A DNA stretch of 34,139 nt from Dinochytrium kinnereticum (taxonomy: Eukaryota > Chytridiomycota > Chytridiomycetes > Chytridiales > Chytridiaceae), in NCBI GenBank assembly GCA_027604005.1, contig JADGJT010000261.1:1-34139 (forward strand). Direction: 5' to 3'. A program made the position numbers and the translations under genes. This document shows positions 21,563-31,722 of this stretch, one piece after another. The notes beneath the pieces are model-generated. The model saw only the letters and a program-made list of their open reading frames with translations, had not been told where the DNA came from and searched no databases. Position 1 is the first letter of the stretch. Each line of letters starts with the position of its first letter.

Positions 21563-21792
21563 ACGGAAGTGTACCCGTCGGGGAATGACAGGGTGCAGGG
21601 GATTGACAAAATTGCTTGTGTGAGACTGACTACTCTAAGGTTTATTGCACATTTAGTTAGCACATCCAGTGGCATCCATCAAACTGCGACAATTAGACTG
21701 CCCGTCGCAATGTCTGGCATCCGTCGAGACTATCGAGGAACCCCTCCACTATTCGTGTGTGACAAACAGTTGGAAGTGACAAATCTAAGGAG
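21563..21792. promoter_or_regulatory. Divergent promoter region
   Basis: About 230-260 bp separate the start codons of the minus-strand protease 7 and the plus-strand six-cysteine protein, so they probably share a bidirectional promoter. No clear TATA box seen. Confidence 0.4.
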
Positions 21793-22482
21793 ATGAAGAC
21801 ATCAGCTCTTCTCTGGGGTCTGACGTTGCTACTGATCCCCGCTGCGCGATATGCCCATCATACGGACATTCTCCAGCAACGCTTCGATGCTGTAGTGTTT
21901 ACCACATTTGATTGCACAGACTTCAGTTACTTCCCAATCTGTAAGACGGAATGCGGCGAATCTATCATCTTCTGCGATGGGCCAGGCATCGGAAGGGAGG
22001 TTCCGATTCAGGGGAACCATGTGGTGTGCACGAGTATGCGCGGGACTGCGAAAGATGAGATACCACCTGCAGTCTTTGTGATGGCGGACAAGTGCGATCG
22101 TTCTTCGTCTTGGGGTAACTGGACATTACCCGAACCAGCAGACGGACGCAAACCTTCGTCTCCCTTCAGAAAAGTACCTCCTACAAATGGAATGGGGTTG
22201 TTTATTCCAAACATTTCCATAGATAACTACACCTCCCCCACACCTGAAGATCATCATGCTCGGCAGTCGACCTGGTCAGCTCAAGGGCTTAACTCAAGTG
22301 ATGTCGACGAAGCTTTTCAGACTGATTTGAGTGATACATCGCGGATAAGCAGTGCAGGAAAGGAGGCTGGTCTGCAAAAGCAATACGTTATGAGACAAAG
22401 CTATCAGGATAATTGGACTTTGCCGGTGGATACGATGCTGGCGCAACAGACTAGAAATCTTATTGTGTATTTTAAGTGTTGA
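21793..22482 (+). CDS. Secreted six-cysteine-module protein, protease-less relative of the neighbouring M43 gene
   Basis: Single exon, 229 residues. Signal peptide of about 20 residues (MKTSALLWGLTLLLIPAARY). Six cysteines at 41, 50, 54, 61, 79 and 101 match the spacing of the module in the divergent protease next door (both read DC..IC..(D/E)CG...I.C.G...G.E..IQG...V.C..MR). Beyond it is a Ser/Thr/Asn-rich stretch. The protein then ends with a segment (DTMLAQQTRNLIVYF) that resembles the helix just before the M43 domain of protease 7. No HExxH occurs in the protein or downstream. It may be a truncated protease gene or a stand-alone non-catalytic secreted protein. The cysteine at the switch position is also missing. 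Confidence 0.7.
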   Translation: MKTSALLWGLTLLLIPAARYAHHTDILQQRFDAVVFTTFDCTDFSYFPICKTECGESIIFCDGPGIGREVPIQGNHVVCTSMRGTAKDEIPPAVFVMADKCDRSSSWGNWTLPEPADGRKPSSPFRKVPPTNGMGLFIPNISIDNYTSPTPEDHHARQSTWSAQGLNSSDVDEAFQTDLSDTSRISSAGKEAGLQKQYVMRQSYQDNWTLPVDTMLAQQTRNLIVYFKC

Positions 22483-23504
22483 GATTTGTTTGATTTGAAA
22501 ATGGTGAAGATATCGGTGGGTTTTCATTAATGTATTTACAGTCGACTCTCTGTTTTTGTTTGTTTTGAGGAGTGACTTTCTTCAACAATTCTAAAGTTTT
22601 ACTGATTTCGTCGTATAGGTAGACGATTTAGAGAATCTAGTTTATATTAACGAAACATACGAATATCACACGTTTTTGATTTCAAAGAAAGTCTTTTGAC
22701 CGACTTTCACAAGAACGCCATCTACCTCACTGACGACAACCAATGTATCTATAAATCCGCAGTACCACGCCATTTTTTTTGCTAGTTTAGGTCCCATGCT
22801 ACTCTTTGGCCTAGGGCCTTATCATTTCGTCGGGGACGCACAGTCAGATTTGCCGATTACATCGAGGGTTCCATTCCATCCAGTGATCTCTGAGAAATAT
22901 ACCATTTTAATAGGCTGGATAACGTATTCTTTATTCATGGATGATGAGTGCAGGTGCAGGCGTAGCCGCTGTGGTTGCAGATGACCTCGCCTTTGCAGCC
23001 ACACCAAAGCTTCCGACACTGTCAGGCCGGGGAGGAGCCCCGCTGAACGGATGGTCGGAAGACATGATAGCCTGTCGTTGGTTAATTTCCTGTATGCATT
23101 ATCATTATATACTTTCTATAATAGTGGCGTCAAAGGCGCGAAATGGCACAGCTGGCTAGAGTGCTGGCGACAATAAGCAACAAAATTTCAATTGAAAGGC
23201 CGTCTTCGCCTTCCAAAGACGGTCTCGCAGGATCACACTGACGTTGGCTGCATGCCCCGCGATCCTCTTGCATTCACAGGGTCTGCGGCCTCATGACTTC
23301 CATCTCATCTGGTATTATTTCCATCTTTCTGACGGACTGCCAACGTAAGGGGAGTACAAGCGCACGGAAAATTCGTTAATATAGACAGGGCCGTCATCCC
23401 TTCTGAGCTACTCTATTAGAGCTTGTCTTTTGCACATTAGCCCACGGAGTCGACAGACGGTTGCATTGGATTCCTGAAGTTCGAAAGGAGAAGGTCTTTC
23501 TTGA
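22483..23504. other. Intergenic, with a tRNA-like half site
   Basis: No protein gene seen. At 23144-23164 there is a sequence matching a tRNA D-arm/A-box: stem GCAC (23146-23149), loop AGCTGGCTAGA, stem GTGC (23161-23164). Possible anticodon-stem halves GGCGA (23166-23170) and TCGCC (23206-23210) follow. No T-arm consensus is found, so this is not called as a tRNA gene. Confidence 0.35.
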
Positions 23505-26059
23505 ATGGATGTGGATGGAGCCCAAGCTGTGAAGGCAGTGTCAGATGCCGAAGCTGGGCGTGAGCCCACATTCAACAGCATCACTGATGGAGCAGATATG
23601 AAAATGGGGAACGATACTAGAGAGGCAATGCATGCATTGAATTCATCCACGAATGTATCTACCACCGGAGAACCTGATGAGACCTCGTTGGCTGGTGATG
23701 CCTTAGCTCTTGTCTCCCCTATACCATCTGTCTCAGAGGCCTTAACAGCATCTCTCGAACCTTCCCCACGTCCCGAGCTTCCTTCTTCTACCTCTCCTTC
23801 GCCATCATCTAATCCAGTACCGCCATTGAATGCCTCCTTGGACTTTTCACCTCCGTCAATCTCACTCAACAATTCAACTCTTTCACTGCCAAGCGAATCC
23901 ACAAACACAACCTCACTGAAAGTTCCTGAACCCGCCCTCTCCGTCGATTCAACCTCCAGCAACCTGTCACGAACTCATCCCATTACAGCGCTACCTAACG
24001 CTATCACCTCCTCCTCTTCTTTAGCAACCGTCACGGAAGTAGGGTCCCCATCCCATTCAACCGATTCGTCTTCATCATATGACCCCACCCACCAAAGCGC
24101 TGCTGTAAATGCGACCGATTTGAATGATCGTGATGGAGCTGCCTCAATCTATCCCGTCTCAGAACCTCCAGAGTACTTTGACACGGAGAAGTTTTCGAGC
24201 GTTGTTTATCAGAAGCTAGTGTATAAGGTGCGGCAGAGGTTCCTCTTTCCGGTGGCTATCTGGATTCCTGGGCTTTTTATATTGGTAATTATTGCACTTT
24301 TTTTTTTGGCGTCGTTCATTCCGTCTTTTGGAATATTCGAATATGCTTATAAGTTTGTCTTCAGGTGTTTATTGGAACGAGTAGGGGTGGTGGTATCAGT
24401 ACGCCAATCACCATCTCGGTATTCGTCCTCTTTGGCATCGCTTTTGTATCTACAGTAAGACCAATAGTTCTACTTCCTCAAATAACCTATGGCATTAGTA
24501 TTTCATATATAGGAGCAAAATCCGCAGACTGGATGCTATGTATGCAGCTGGTCTTCTGGCCGATACGCCTTTAGACGAGCTTACCGCTTTAGTCTTCCAA
24601 AACCGCGTTCTTAATCCAGCTCCTCTGTACGATGCGGATGCGATGCGTTGGGATGAACCTTTACCCCATTACGGGAGGAGAGGTCAGAACCCTGGCCGAC
24701 CAAATCCTTTCGAACGTGAATCCGTGCCGATTAATGGCAGTCCTACACCGGTGGAAGTGCATTCGTCGGAGTTGGAAGTTGTTCACAGTGACACTAGTGC
24801 GCATCGACTTCGTGGCAGTAATGGGGAGGTTGAGGAGGGTGCCGATGGCGGGGTCCCTGCTTTGACTATCTCGACGAGTCAGAATGGCTTTGTTTCGATC
24901 GCTAGGCGTCATGAGCCTAGTGAGACGGATGATGAATCTTCTCAACCGTTTAACGATAGTGTCTCTACAAACGAGTTGAGGACCAGATCTTCTAGCATCT
25001 CCTCCTTCCATACTCACGACGGCACTCAAGTTTCCTCTGCTCCTTCTATTACTCCCCAAAACCGGTCCAATATGCTTCTTTATGGATCACCCTCTCAATC
25101 CTCTCTAAGCTCCATCCCTCGCGGCCGCTCACCATCCCTCTTTGGTATGGTCAGACGGTCAAGCTCTTCCGCGAATCTGGGGCCTGGTTACCCTCCTGTC
25201 ATTCTTCCGCCTAACCACGTTGCCTACATGCAACAACAACAGCGTGATCAAGAACAACGACTCCAAGAGGTATCTCGGTCTGGTACCCCGTCTGCATTGT
25301 CTGAGACAGCCACCGACTCCCAGAGTACCGTGACCCTCCCCATGTCACCACCGCGTTCACCGTTAAACAGCCGATCTGGCTCAACATCTCCGGTGTCATC
25401 TAACGAGCGCCGTGGACGACGCCGAATACGTCTTTCAGGGACTCCCACTCGTCCTCGGTCGCCGGGACGAGGAGTGGTGATTGAGGGAGAGATGGCGTAC
25501 ACTGTGCAGGTGGAGGAAGGGGAGAGGAATATTAGTATTGTGGAGTTGCCGAATAAGCCTGTTTATCGGAACCTGGTGGATGATGTTATTGCATTGACTT
25601 CTGGGCCGGTTAGGATTGGAGAGGCGAGGATTGATGAGAGCCGATTTGAACAGGTTCGGAGGGAGCAAATGAGAGCACAGATGTGAGTGCCTCCCTTTCT
25701 TCCCCCTACCCTCCCTTTTTGGTTTATTCGTTTTGAATCTATCATTTTTTGGTAACTGAACCCATGTGTTATTCATCAGGCGTGAGTCATTTGTCCTTCA
25801 AGAAATTCTCGAGCGTCGGGAAGCCAACCGACGCGCTGCTTCCCGTCAGAATGCTGCAGAGGCTGCGCCGGCAAGATACATGCCATCCGCGTCTCATGTG
25901 GTCTCCCCTCCTGTAGCCGACTCACTGCGCCTTCCTTCAGTATCGACATCCTCCGCTGCAGCCTCGTCCAGTGCTGAGGAAACATCATCTGACCAGAGAG
26001 GTTTGGAGGCTGTTCCTGAGGAGACTGTTACTGAGGAGGGTACTCGACATAGAAATTGA
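23505..26059 (+). CDS. Unrecognised Ser/Thr-rich membrane protein
   Basis: Proposed exons 23505-24284, 24365-24454, 24499-25682, 25780-26059 (introns 80, 44 and 97 nt) give 777 residues. Residues 1 to about 220 are Ser/Thr/Pro-rich and low complexity, without a signal peptide. Two hydrophobic segments follow at about 246-264 (FPVAIWIPGLFIL crossing intron 1) and 274-289 (PITISVFVLFGIAFV). A long Ser/Arg-rich probably cytoplasmic part comes next, including a basic RRGRRRIRL stretch, an ordered-looking segment near VELPNKPVYRNLVDDVI, and a C-terminal charged helix ILERREANRRAA. The 44-nt second intron is unusually short and is the least certain boundary; it is required to keep frame. I do not recognise the family and propose no function. 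Confidence 0.6.
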
Positions 26060-26098
26060 GACTCTCTTTTGGAAGGATTTTAAATTTGCGGCGGTCAT

Positions 26099-26162
26099 GC
26101 TTTTTTTTTCTTTTTTCTTTTTCTTTTTCTTCTTCTTTTTCTTCTTTTTTTTTTTTTTTTGT
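26099..26162 (+). repeat. Polypyrimidine tract
   Basis: About 64 nt of almost pure T with scattered C, just after the stop of the membrane-protein gene. It is a low-complexity 3' flank. Confidence 0.85.
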
Positions 26163-29100
26163 CTCTCGCTATGATGCCAATTCCGGTTTTGTGTTTTTGC
26201 GAACATGCTGGTGCAGCTTTTCTTTTTTGTTTATAATATCATTTCTATCGCTGCTGCATTTTTACGCTCTCTGTGCGAACTCCCTTTTTTTGGGTGGTAA
26301 CCTTTTACATGCTATTGCCGACAATGACCTCTTGCCTTCGTTCAATCATTCTTTTCTGGCCCAATTGTGGCTTTTTTTTGCTTTGGATTCCTTTTTTATA
26401 TTTCTTTATCTTTTGTGGTTACCCCTGTTCCTACCGTTTTTTACTTTTTTCCTTTCCTTTTCCTTTCATTACCTCTCATTCTTGCCTTAATTATGTAGTA
26501 GTGAATATCAAGTTAATTGGAGCTCGCTATTCCGTATAAGAGGTTTACATGATTGCTTCAATTATCTTATCCGCTACTTCAGACCAGGTCTGATTAGGAT
26601 TAATTAATGACGAGGTCATCACAGGCGCCAAGAAGGTCCTTACTTGCCAAGCCTTCATAGGACTCGTTCCCTGTCTGGAGGAACTTGAAATTCCTGGGTC
26701 GCTCCTTCCTCGTTTTTGAGATGCGAGCGAGTCTCACATGATTCCTCATGCCCATACCTCACGCCGGCCATACCAAACCGTCGAAAGGACATGCCTTCCC
26801 CATGAAATTTTAAGAAGCAACCCACCAACCATGACAACAACAGTTGGATTTGAATGCCAGGAGATATACTACATCCATTTCTTTTCCCCAACGCCTAAAC
26901 CCCTTTCATCCCCAAAACGCCTAACCTCCTTCCTTTCGGGGGATGCCACTTGGAGATGTACACCGAAGTGCCTCTCAGGGAGAGTCTTTCTTAGGGTTTG
27001 GGAAACCTGACCGTGGATTGGCTCTACAATCACTGCGGTTGAGAATTGGATCCCGAGTATTCCAGTTATCAAGGAAGGTTCGGAGGTGAAATGGAACGTG
27101 GGTCAAGCTGCCATCGAAGATGTCTTGCAGAGGTGAGGGTTTAAAAAGGGATGGAGTTGATCATGGAAACAAAAGTTTTTTTGAGATCAGAGTGTGTCTG
27201 GGATTTGGTGGGCTAAGGCATGGGCGTCGTCGGCGTCGAAGCTATCAGCTTACCGCAACGTTGTCTCCATGCTTTAGCTGAAAAGCCATGCGAATGTGAT
27301 GGGAATACATCATCCGCTTTCCCATCCTCCTTTCATTTCAAATGTGTATTCTACGCTTAGCTTTCCGATTGCTGGTGTGTTTAATGCTTTCCGATTTTTG
27401 AGTTTGAAGTCTGTCTTCTACGGCAGCGTCCATCCCCATGAAACATTCACTTGGGTTGATATATAAGATAAAATGATCAACCACAATATCACGTCTCTAC
27501 GTTGCCATCCTCTACTCAATATGTTCACTCGCTACCATGGACGCACCACCTTGGAGATCCTCGCCGACTCTACACCCACCCCACGGCAAGGACCGCGACA
27601 GTCTACAACACGACCTCATAGCACTGGAACCTGTTTTGGAACCGTGTCGGGAGTGTGGGCTTGCTGGAGTGTTCAGCGCCCTTGCGAAGTAGAAGCCAGA
27701 AAGTGTTGACAAGCGATCCTGACGAGCCGCCTACCCTTGAGTACTCAAATGGACTCTCACTTATCACTTCAAGCCAAACGTCGGGTTGTCGCCTACTGGC
27801 GAAGGCTGCACGACAGCGTCGAGGCGGGTGGTTGAAGTCTCCACTTTTCAAGTTTAAAGTGGCACGCCCTTCTTTCACTGGAATCTCTGGCCATCCTGAG
27901 TTTGGCAAGATACAATCCTGACTGCCTCTCGATACGTCGACCCCATCCCCACTTTTCAAGTCTAAAGGGGCATGCAGTTCTTTCACGGGAATCTCTGTCC
28001 ATTTATGTACAGAGAGTCGCGTCTGGCAATATACAATCCGGACTGCCTTTCGATAGGCCGACCCATCCTACTCAGCTTTTTTCAGAATCCACTATGCCTC
28101 ACCAAGTTTTATTTGTTGGGTCGATCATTCCGGCGGTTTAACATGGGCCACATATTTCTTTATCTTCCTCTTTTTTATACGCGTGCACGCCAGTCGTATG
28201 GACATTCTTAGTTTGGCATGTTTAAATAAAAAAGATATAAACCTATCTAACGTGCAAGAGAACTGCATGCTCTGAAAGCTCAGACCCTTTCCTCCAGAAC
28301 ATCAATTAAAAATTAAAAATTGGCCTATCGCTTCCCTTCGTTAAGTTCCCAACTATCTCGCTTCCATAATAATCAATACCAGTCAGTGCACTGACGAGCA
28401 AAATGTAATCCTACTCCCAAGAAATCTGGTCGAAACCCCCAAAGTGGGTGGCTTTGCGTGGATTGCGAAAGTCAGCGTATGTACGGGTCCTCCTCTCCTT
28501 GGCGGCGACTCGTAAGAGGATCACCATTCTTGAGACTGTTCTTTCTTTGATTACTCTTGTTTCAATTCCATTTTGGGGAGGGCTCCTGTTTTCTGAGGGT
28601 CCAGCTCTGAAATAGGGTAGAAACCGGAGGTCTTGGGACCTGCGAATAGATCGTCCTCAGACATTTAAGACATCAGCGCATCGATTTGTGCGATTCATGG
28701 AATAATGATTGATGGAACATGCTTCGATGTTGAGTGATATGCGAGTGTTGTTCGTTCAAGAGGTACGGGAGAAGTGAAATGAGATGCTTTTGCAGTAAAT
28801 CTCTCACATATTCTTACAACTTCTCTTCTTCTTCATCTTGGCTTAACTGATACCCTTCGACAAAAGCAATCATCTGAGTGCCGATATAATCTTGTAGGGT
28901 CTTGAAGGAACACGCACGAAATCTATCGCACTTATCAGGTAAGGGCATATGTTTCCAGCCTCTGATGCTCGAATGCCAAGAGAGCATTGTTGGTTCAGCC
29001 AATCCAATCTCACTGAAACCGAAGGGCCTTGGCCCTCACTTGGTCATACAATAATGTAAAAGAGCGGTTCAGGTATTAAAGGCTGTGTTTCCACCTGTTT

Positions 29101-29174
29101 CTACCGCATCTCATGAGTGTTCTTTCCTTGGAAATCCTCTGGTTCTCATTGTGGGCAGCAACGGAATCCTGCGG
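26163..29174. other. Gene-poor region
   Basis: About 3 kb with no supportable gene. It contains the decayed tandem repeat at 27841-28069. A 62-codon minus-strand open frame at 29002-28814 ends in an acidic tail (QDEEEEKL). It could be a small gene or exon remnant, but has no recognisable domain. Confidence 0.45.
27841..28069 (+). repeat. Diverged tandem duplication (about 108 and 121 bp)
   Basis: Two head-to-tail units start with CCACTTTTCAAGT (27841 and 27949). Both contain GGAATCTCT and ACAATCC.GACTGCCT.TCGATA. They have diverged by substitutions and small indels. Confidence 0.8.
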
Positions 29175-29181
29175 TATAAAA
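29175..29181 (+). promoter_or_regulatory. TATA box of the carboxylesterase gene
   Basis: TATAAAA, 118 nt before the ATG at 29293. Confidence 0.55.
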
Positions 29182-29292
29182 GCGACGACGACTCCTCTTC
29201 ATCAGGCCAGCTTCAAGCAGAGCAACATCCATATCGCTCTTGAACTTTTCATCACCACCTTCACCAGGCCCAACCCTTAACGAGTATCGAGG

Positions 29293-31266
29293 ATGCATGC
29301 CTTTCATGTCCTATTTCTCGCCGCGGCCGCGAGCCTGGCCAAAGCACAACAACAAGTCACTCTCGACTACATCACGGTCCAAGGCGGATCGGAAGCCGGC
29401 GTTAACTACTACAAAGGCATACCTTTTGCCGCTCCTCCCACTGGTCAAAACCGCTGGAGGCCCCCTCAACCCCCTGCAGCCGTTCCTGGGGTCTTCTCTG
29501 CGACGGCGTTTGGACCTTCTTGCACCACGGGGGGAATGCCTGCTGGTGCTGGTGGAGGTGGAGGTGGTCCTCGCGCTGGTATGGGATCTGGAACAACTTC
29601 AGAGGATTGCCTGACCATCAACGTTTGGACTCCGGCGGGAATTGCACCTTCTGCTAAACTCCCGGTCATGATGTGGACTTATGGTGGTGGGTTTGTTGGC
29701 GGTGGTTCGAGCGGATATAACGGGACCACGATTGTCGCATCCGCTGGGTCCAGAGTTGTTTACGTGAGTTTTAACTATAGGGTGGGGGTTATGGGCTTCT
29801 TTTCGAATAAGCAGCTGTTGGCGGAGGGACATGGAGCGAATCATGGGTTGCTGGATCAGGTTGCTGCTTATCAGTGGGTGAAAAAGTATATTGGTCTGTT
29901 TGGGGGTGATGGGGAACAGATTACGGCATTTGGCCAGAGCGCGGGTTCTCGTAAGTCAATCATTCTTTGTCAGCATACCCCATCTTGTTGTTTGTTTTCC
30001 ACAAGCTCCTATACTCAATCCCACCCCAGAATCCATCGCCCTCCAACTCCTCTCCTACGACGGCCTCTCCGTTCCATTCCAAGCCGCCATCATGCAATCT
30101 GGAACCCATACTTCATTCCATGACACACTAAGTGCGCAAGACCAAGCTGATTACACTGCCACCATGGCTGCAGCCGTTGGGTGTACCTCGACTTCGGATC
30201 TCATGGCCTGTATGAGGGCTGCAAATGTGACTACTCTGAACTCTGTTTCGGGTGGGGATTGGAAGCCAACGGTTGATGGTGTCTTTTTGAAGGACGCGCC
30301 GATTCGTAGAGTGCTTGAGGGGAAGTTTGCAAAGGTTCCGGTTATTATTGGGTATGTTGAGCGCCTCTTAATATTCTATCGTTTATCGGAGGGCTCTCCT
30401 CACTATCAGTTACTTTCGCTTAGCTTGTAAATTCTAACTCTGTATTTGTAAACCAGAACGACCACCAACGAAGGCACAATGTTTGCCAGCAGCGTGACCG
30501 ACAACTCGCAGTTTGATTCTTTCCTTACTACAAACTTCAAATGGCTGTCGGCAGCGAACCGAACTGCTGTTGCAACGCTTTACCCTGCTGCCAACTTCTC
30601 ATCGCCTATGTTGAGAGCCGCTGAAGTGTTTGGGGATGTTGTCTTTGTTTGTCCTTCTGAGAGATTGAGCTTTGAGATGGCTAAGAGCCCGGCGAGCAGG
30701 GACGCTAACTGGAGAGTGAGTCTATTCAATTTTATAGTTGTTTTTATATCAGAGTTTTTGGTCTTACTCTCGTACATCTTCTAAACCCGAAACATCATCA
30801 GTACCGCTGGAACGTCGCAGGCTCTACAACCCTCCTCGCCTCTCACGGTTCCGAGATTGCCTACGTCTACAACACCTCCTCCTCCCTTACAGCCACGACT
30901 CAACCCCTCGCAAACCTCATGACAACCCTCTGGGTCTCCTTCACCACCACCCGTACACCTGGGCTCCTATCCTGGCCAACCTACTCAGAGTCGACCAGGC
31001 AACAACTTCTCATCAATGTTGACGCGCAGACTGTTGAGAGGACGGGGGAGTACATGCCTGGACATGCTGAGAGATGCGCTTTTTGGGAGCAGGTGGACGT
31101 TGAGAAAGCTGATGGGTTGGGGCCGACTGCGACTGTTACTGTGGGAGTAGCATTGCCTACTACTACTGGTGTGGCTACGACTAGGGTTGGGAGTGGTGCT
31201 TCGGTGACCGGGGTTGGAATGGAATTGGCGGGGCTAGTTGCCATTACTCTCGCGCTGGTTTTGTAA
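29293..31266 (+). CDS. Secreted type-B carboxylesterase/lipase, probably GPI-anchored
   Basis: Hydrolyses carboxylic esters outside the cell or at the cell surface; substrate unknown. Exons 29293-29950, 30030-30351, 30457-30715, 30802-31266 (introns 79, 105 and 86 nt) give 567 residues. Signal peptide to about residue 18. Oxyanion-hole motif YGGGF at 130-134; EDCLTINVW at 104-112. The nucleophile motif GQSAG places Ser near 216. Acid residue Glu near 332 in GTTTNEGTMF; His near 428 in SHGSEIAYVYN, so the triad is complete. A Gly-rich run (GAGGGGGG) at about 85-92 looks like a loop insertion. The C-terminus has a Thr/Val/Gly-rich linker, then a hydrophobic tail (ELAGLVAITLALVL) with no charged residue after it, typical of a GPI-attachment signal. 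Assignment to the alpha/beta-hydrolase family is secure. Confidence 0.88.
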
Positions 31267-31720
31267 AGAGTGTGGAACGCGGTTCCTACATTTCTTACAT
31301 TTTTTTTTTTTTTTTTTTTTGTCTCATGCGGCTTTTAAAGCCTTTCTTCTTCATAATTCGTCTATTGTTTCTTTCCCAGCATATTCTGTTTATTTCATTC
31401 ATAGCTCTCTCTCTTCTTGCGACCTTAGCACCGCACAAACCTTGAATTCAATAATCACAGACAAAGAGCAGTAAAGATATTCTCCTTATATTTTTTTCTC
31501 TCGTTTTGTTGTTGAAGAATACCAGGACAAGCATAATCCAGTCAGATTTTAGTATAGCAGAAGTGTTCAATGGAATTTAATTGTGTGTAACATTATTATA
31601 ATTTCGGTGACACACGTGCGAGACGGTTGAGAGGGAGAGTGCGCGGAGTGAGACAAGGACTTTGCCCTTTTTCTCGTCGCTCACTCTCTCGGATCTCTCA
31701 CACTTCGGACCTCCACTTCC
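31267..31720. other. AT-rich 3' flank and junction with a GC-rich element
   Basis: Begins with a run of 21 T (31300-31320) in the 3' UTR of the esterase and stays AT-rich until about 31610. Composition then changes sharply to GC-rich. A near-palindromic GTGTGTAAC ... GTGACACAC pair (about 31582-31617) lies at this boundary and could mark the element's left end. Confidence 0.35.
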
Positions 31721-31722
31721 AG

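Noticed and set aside
23144..23230. A true tRNA gene
   Set aside because: No T-arm/B-box consensus and no pairing acceptor stem could be found.
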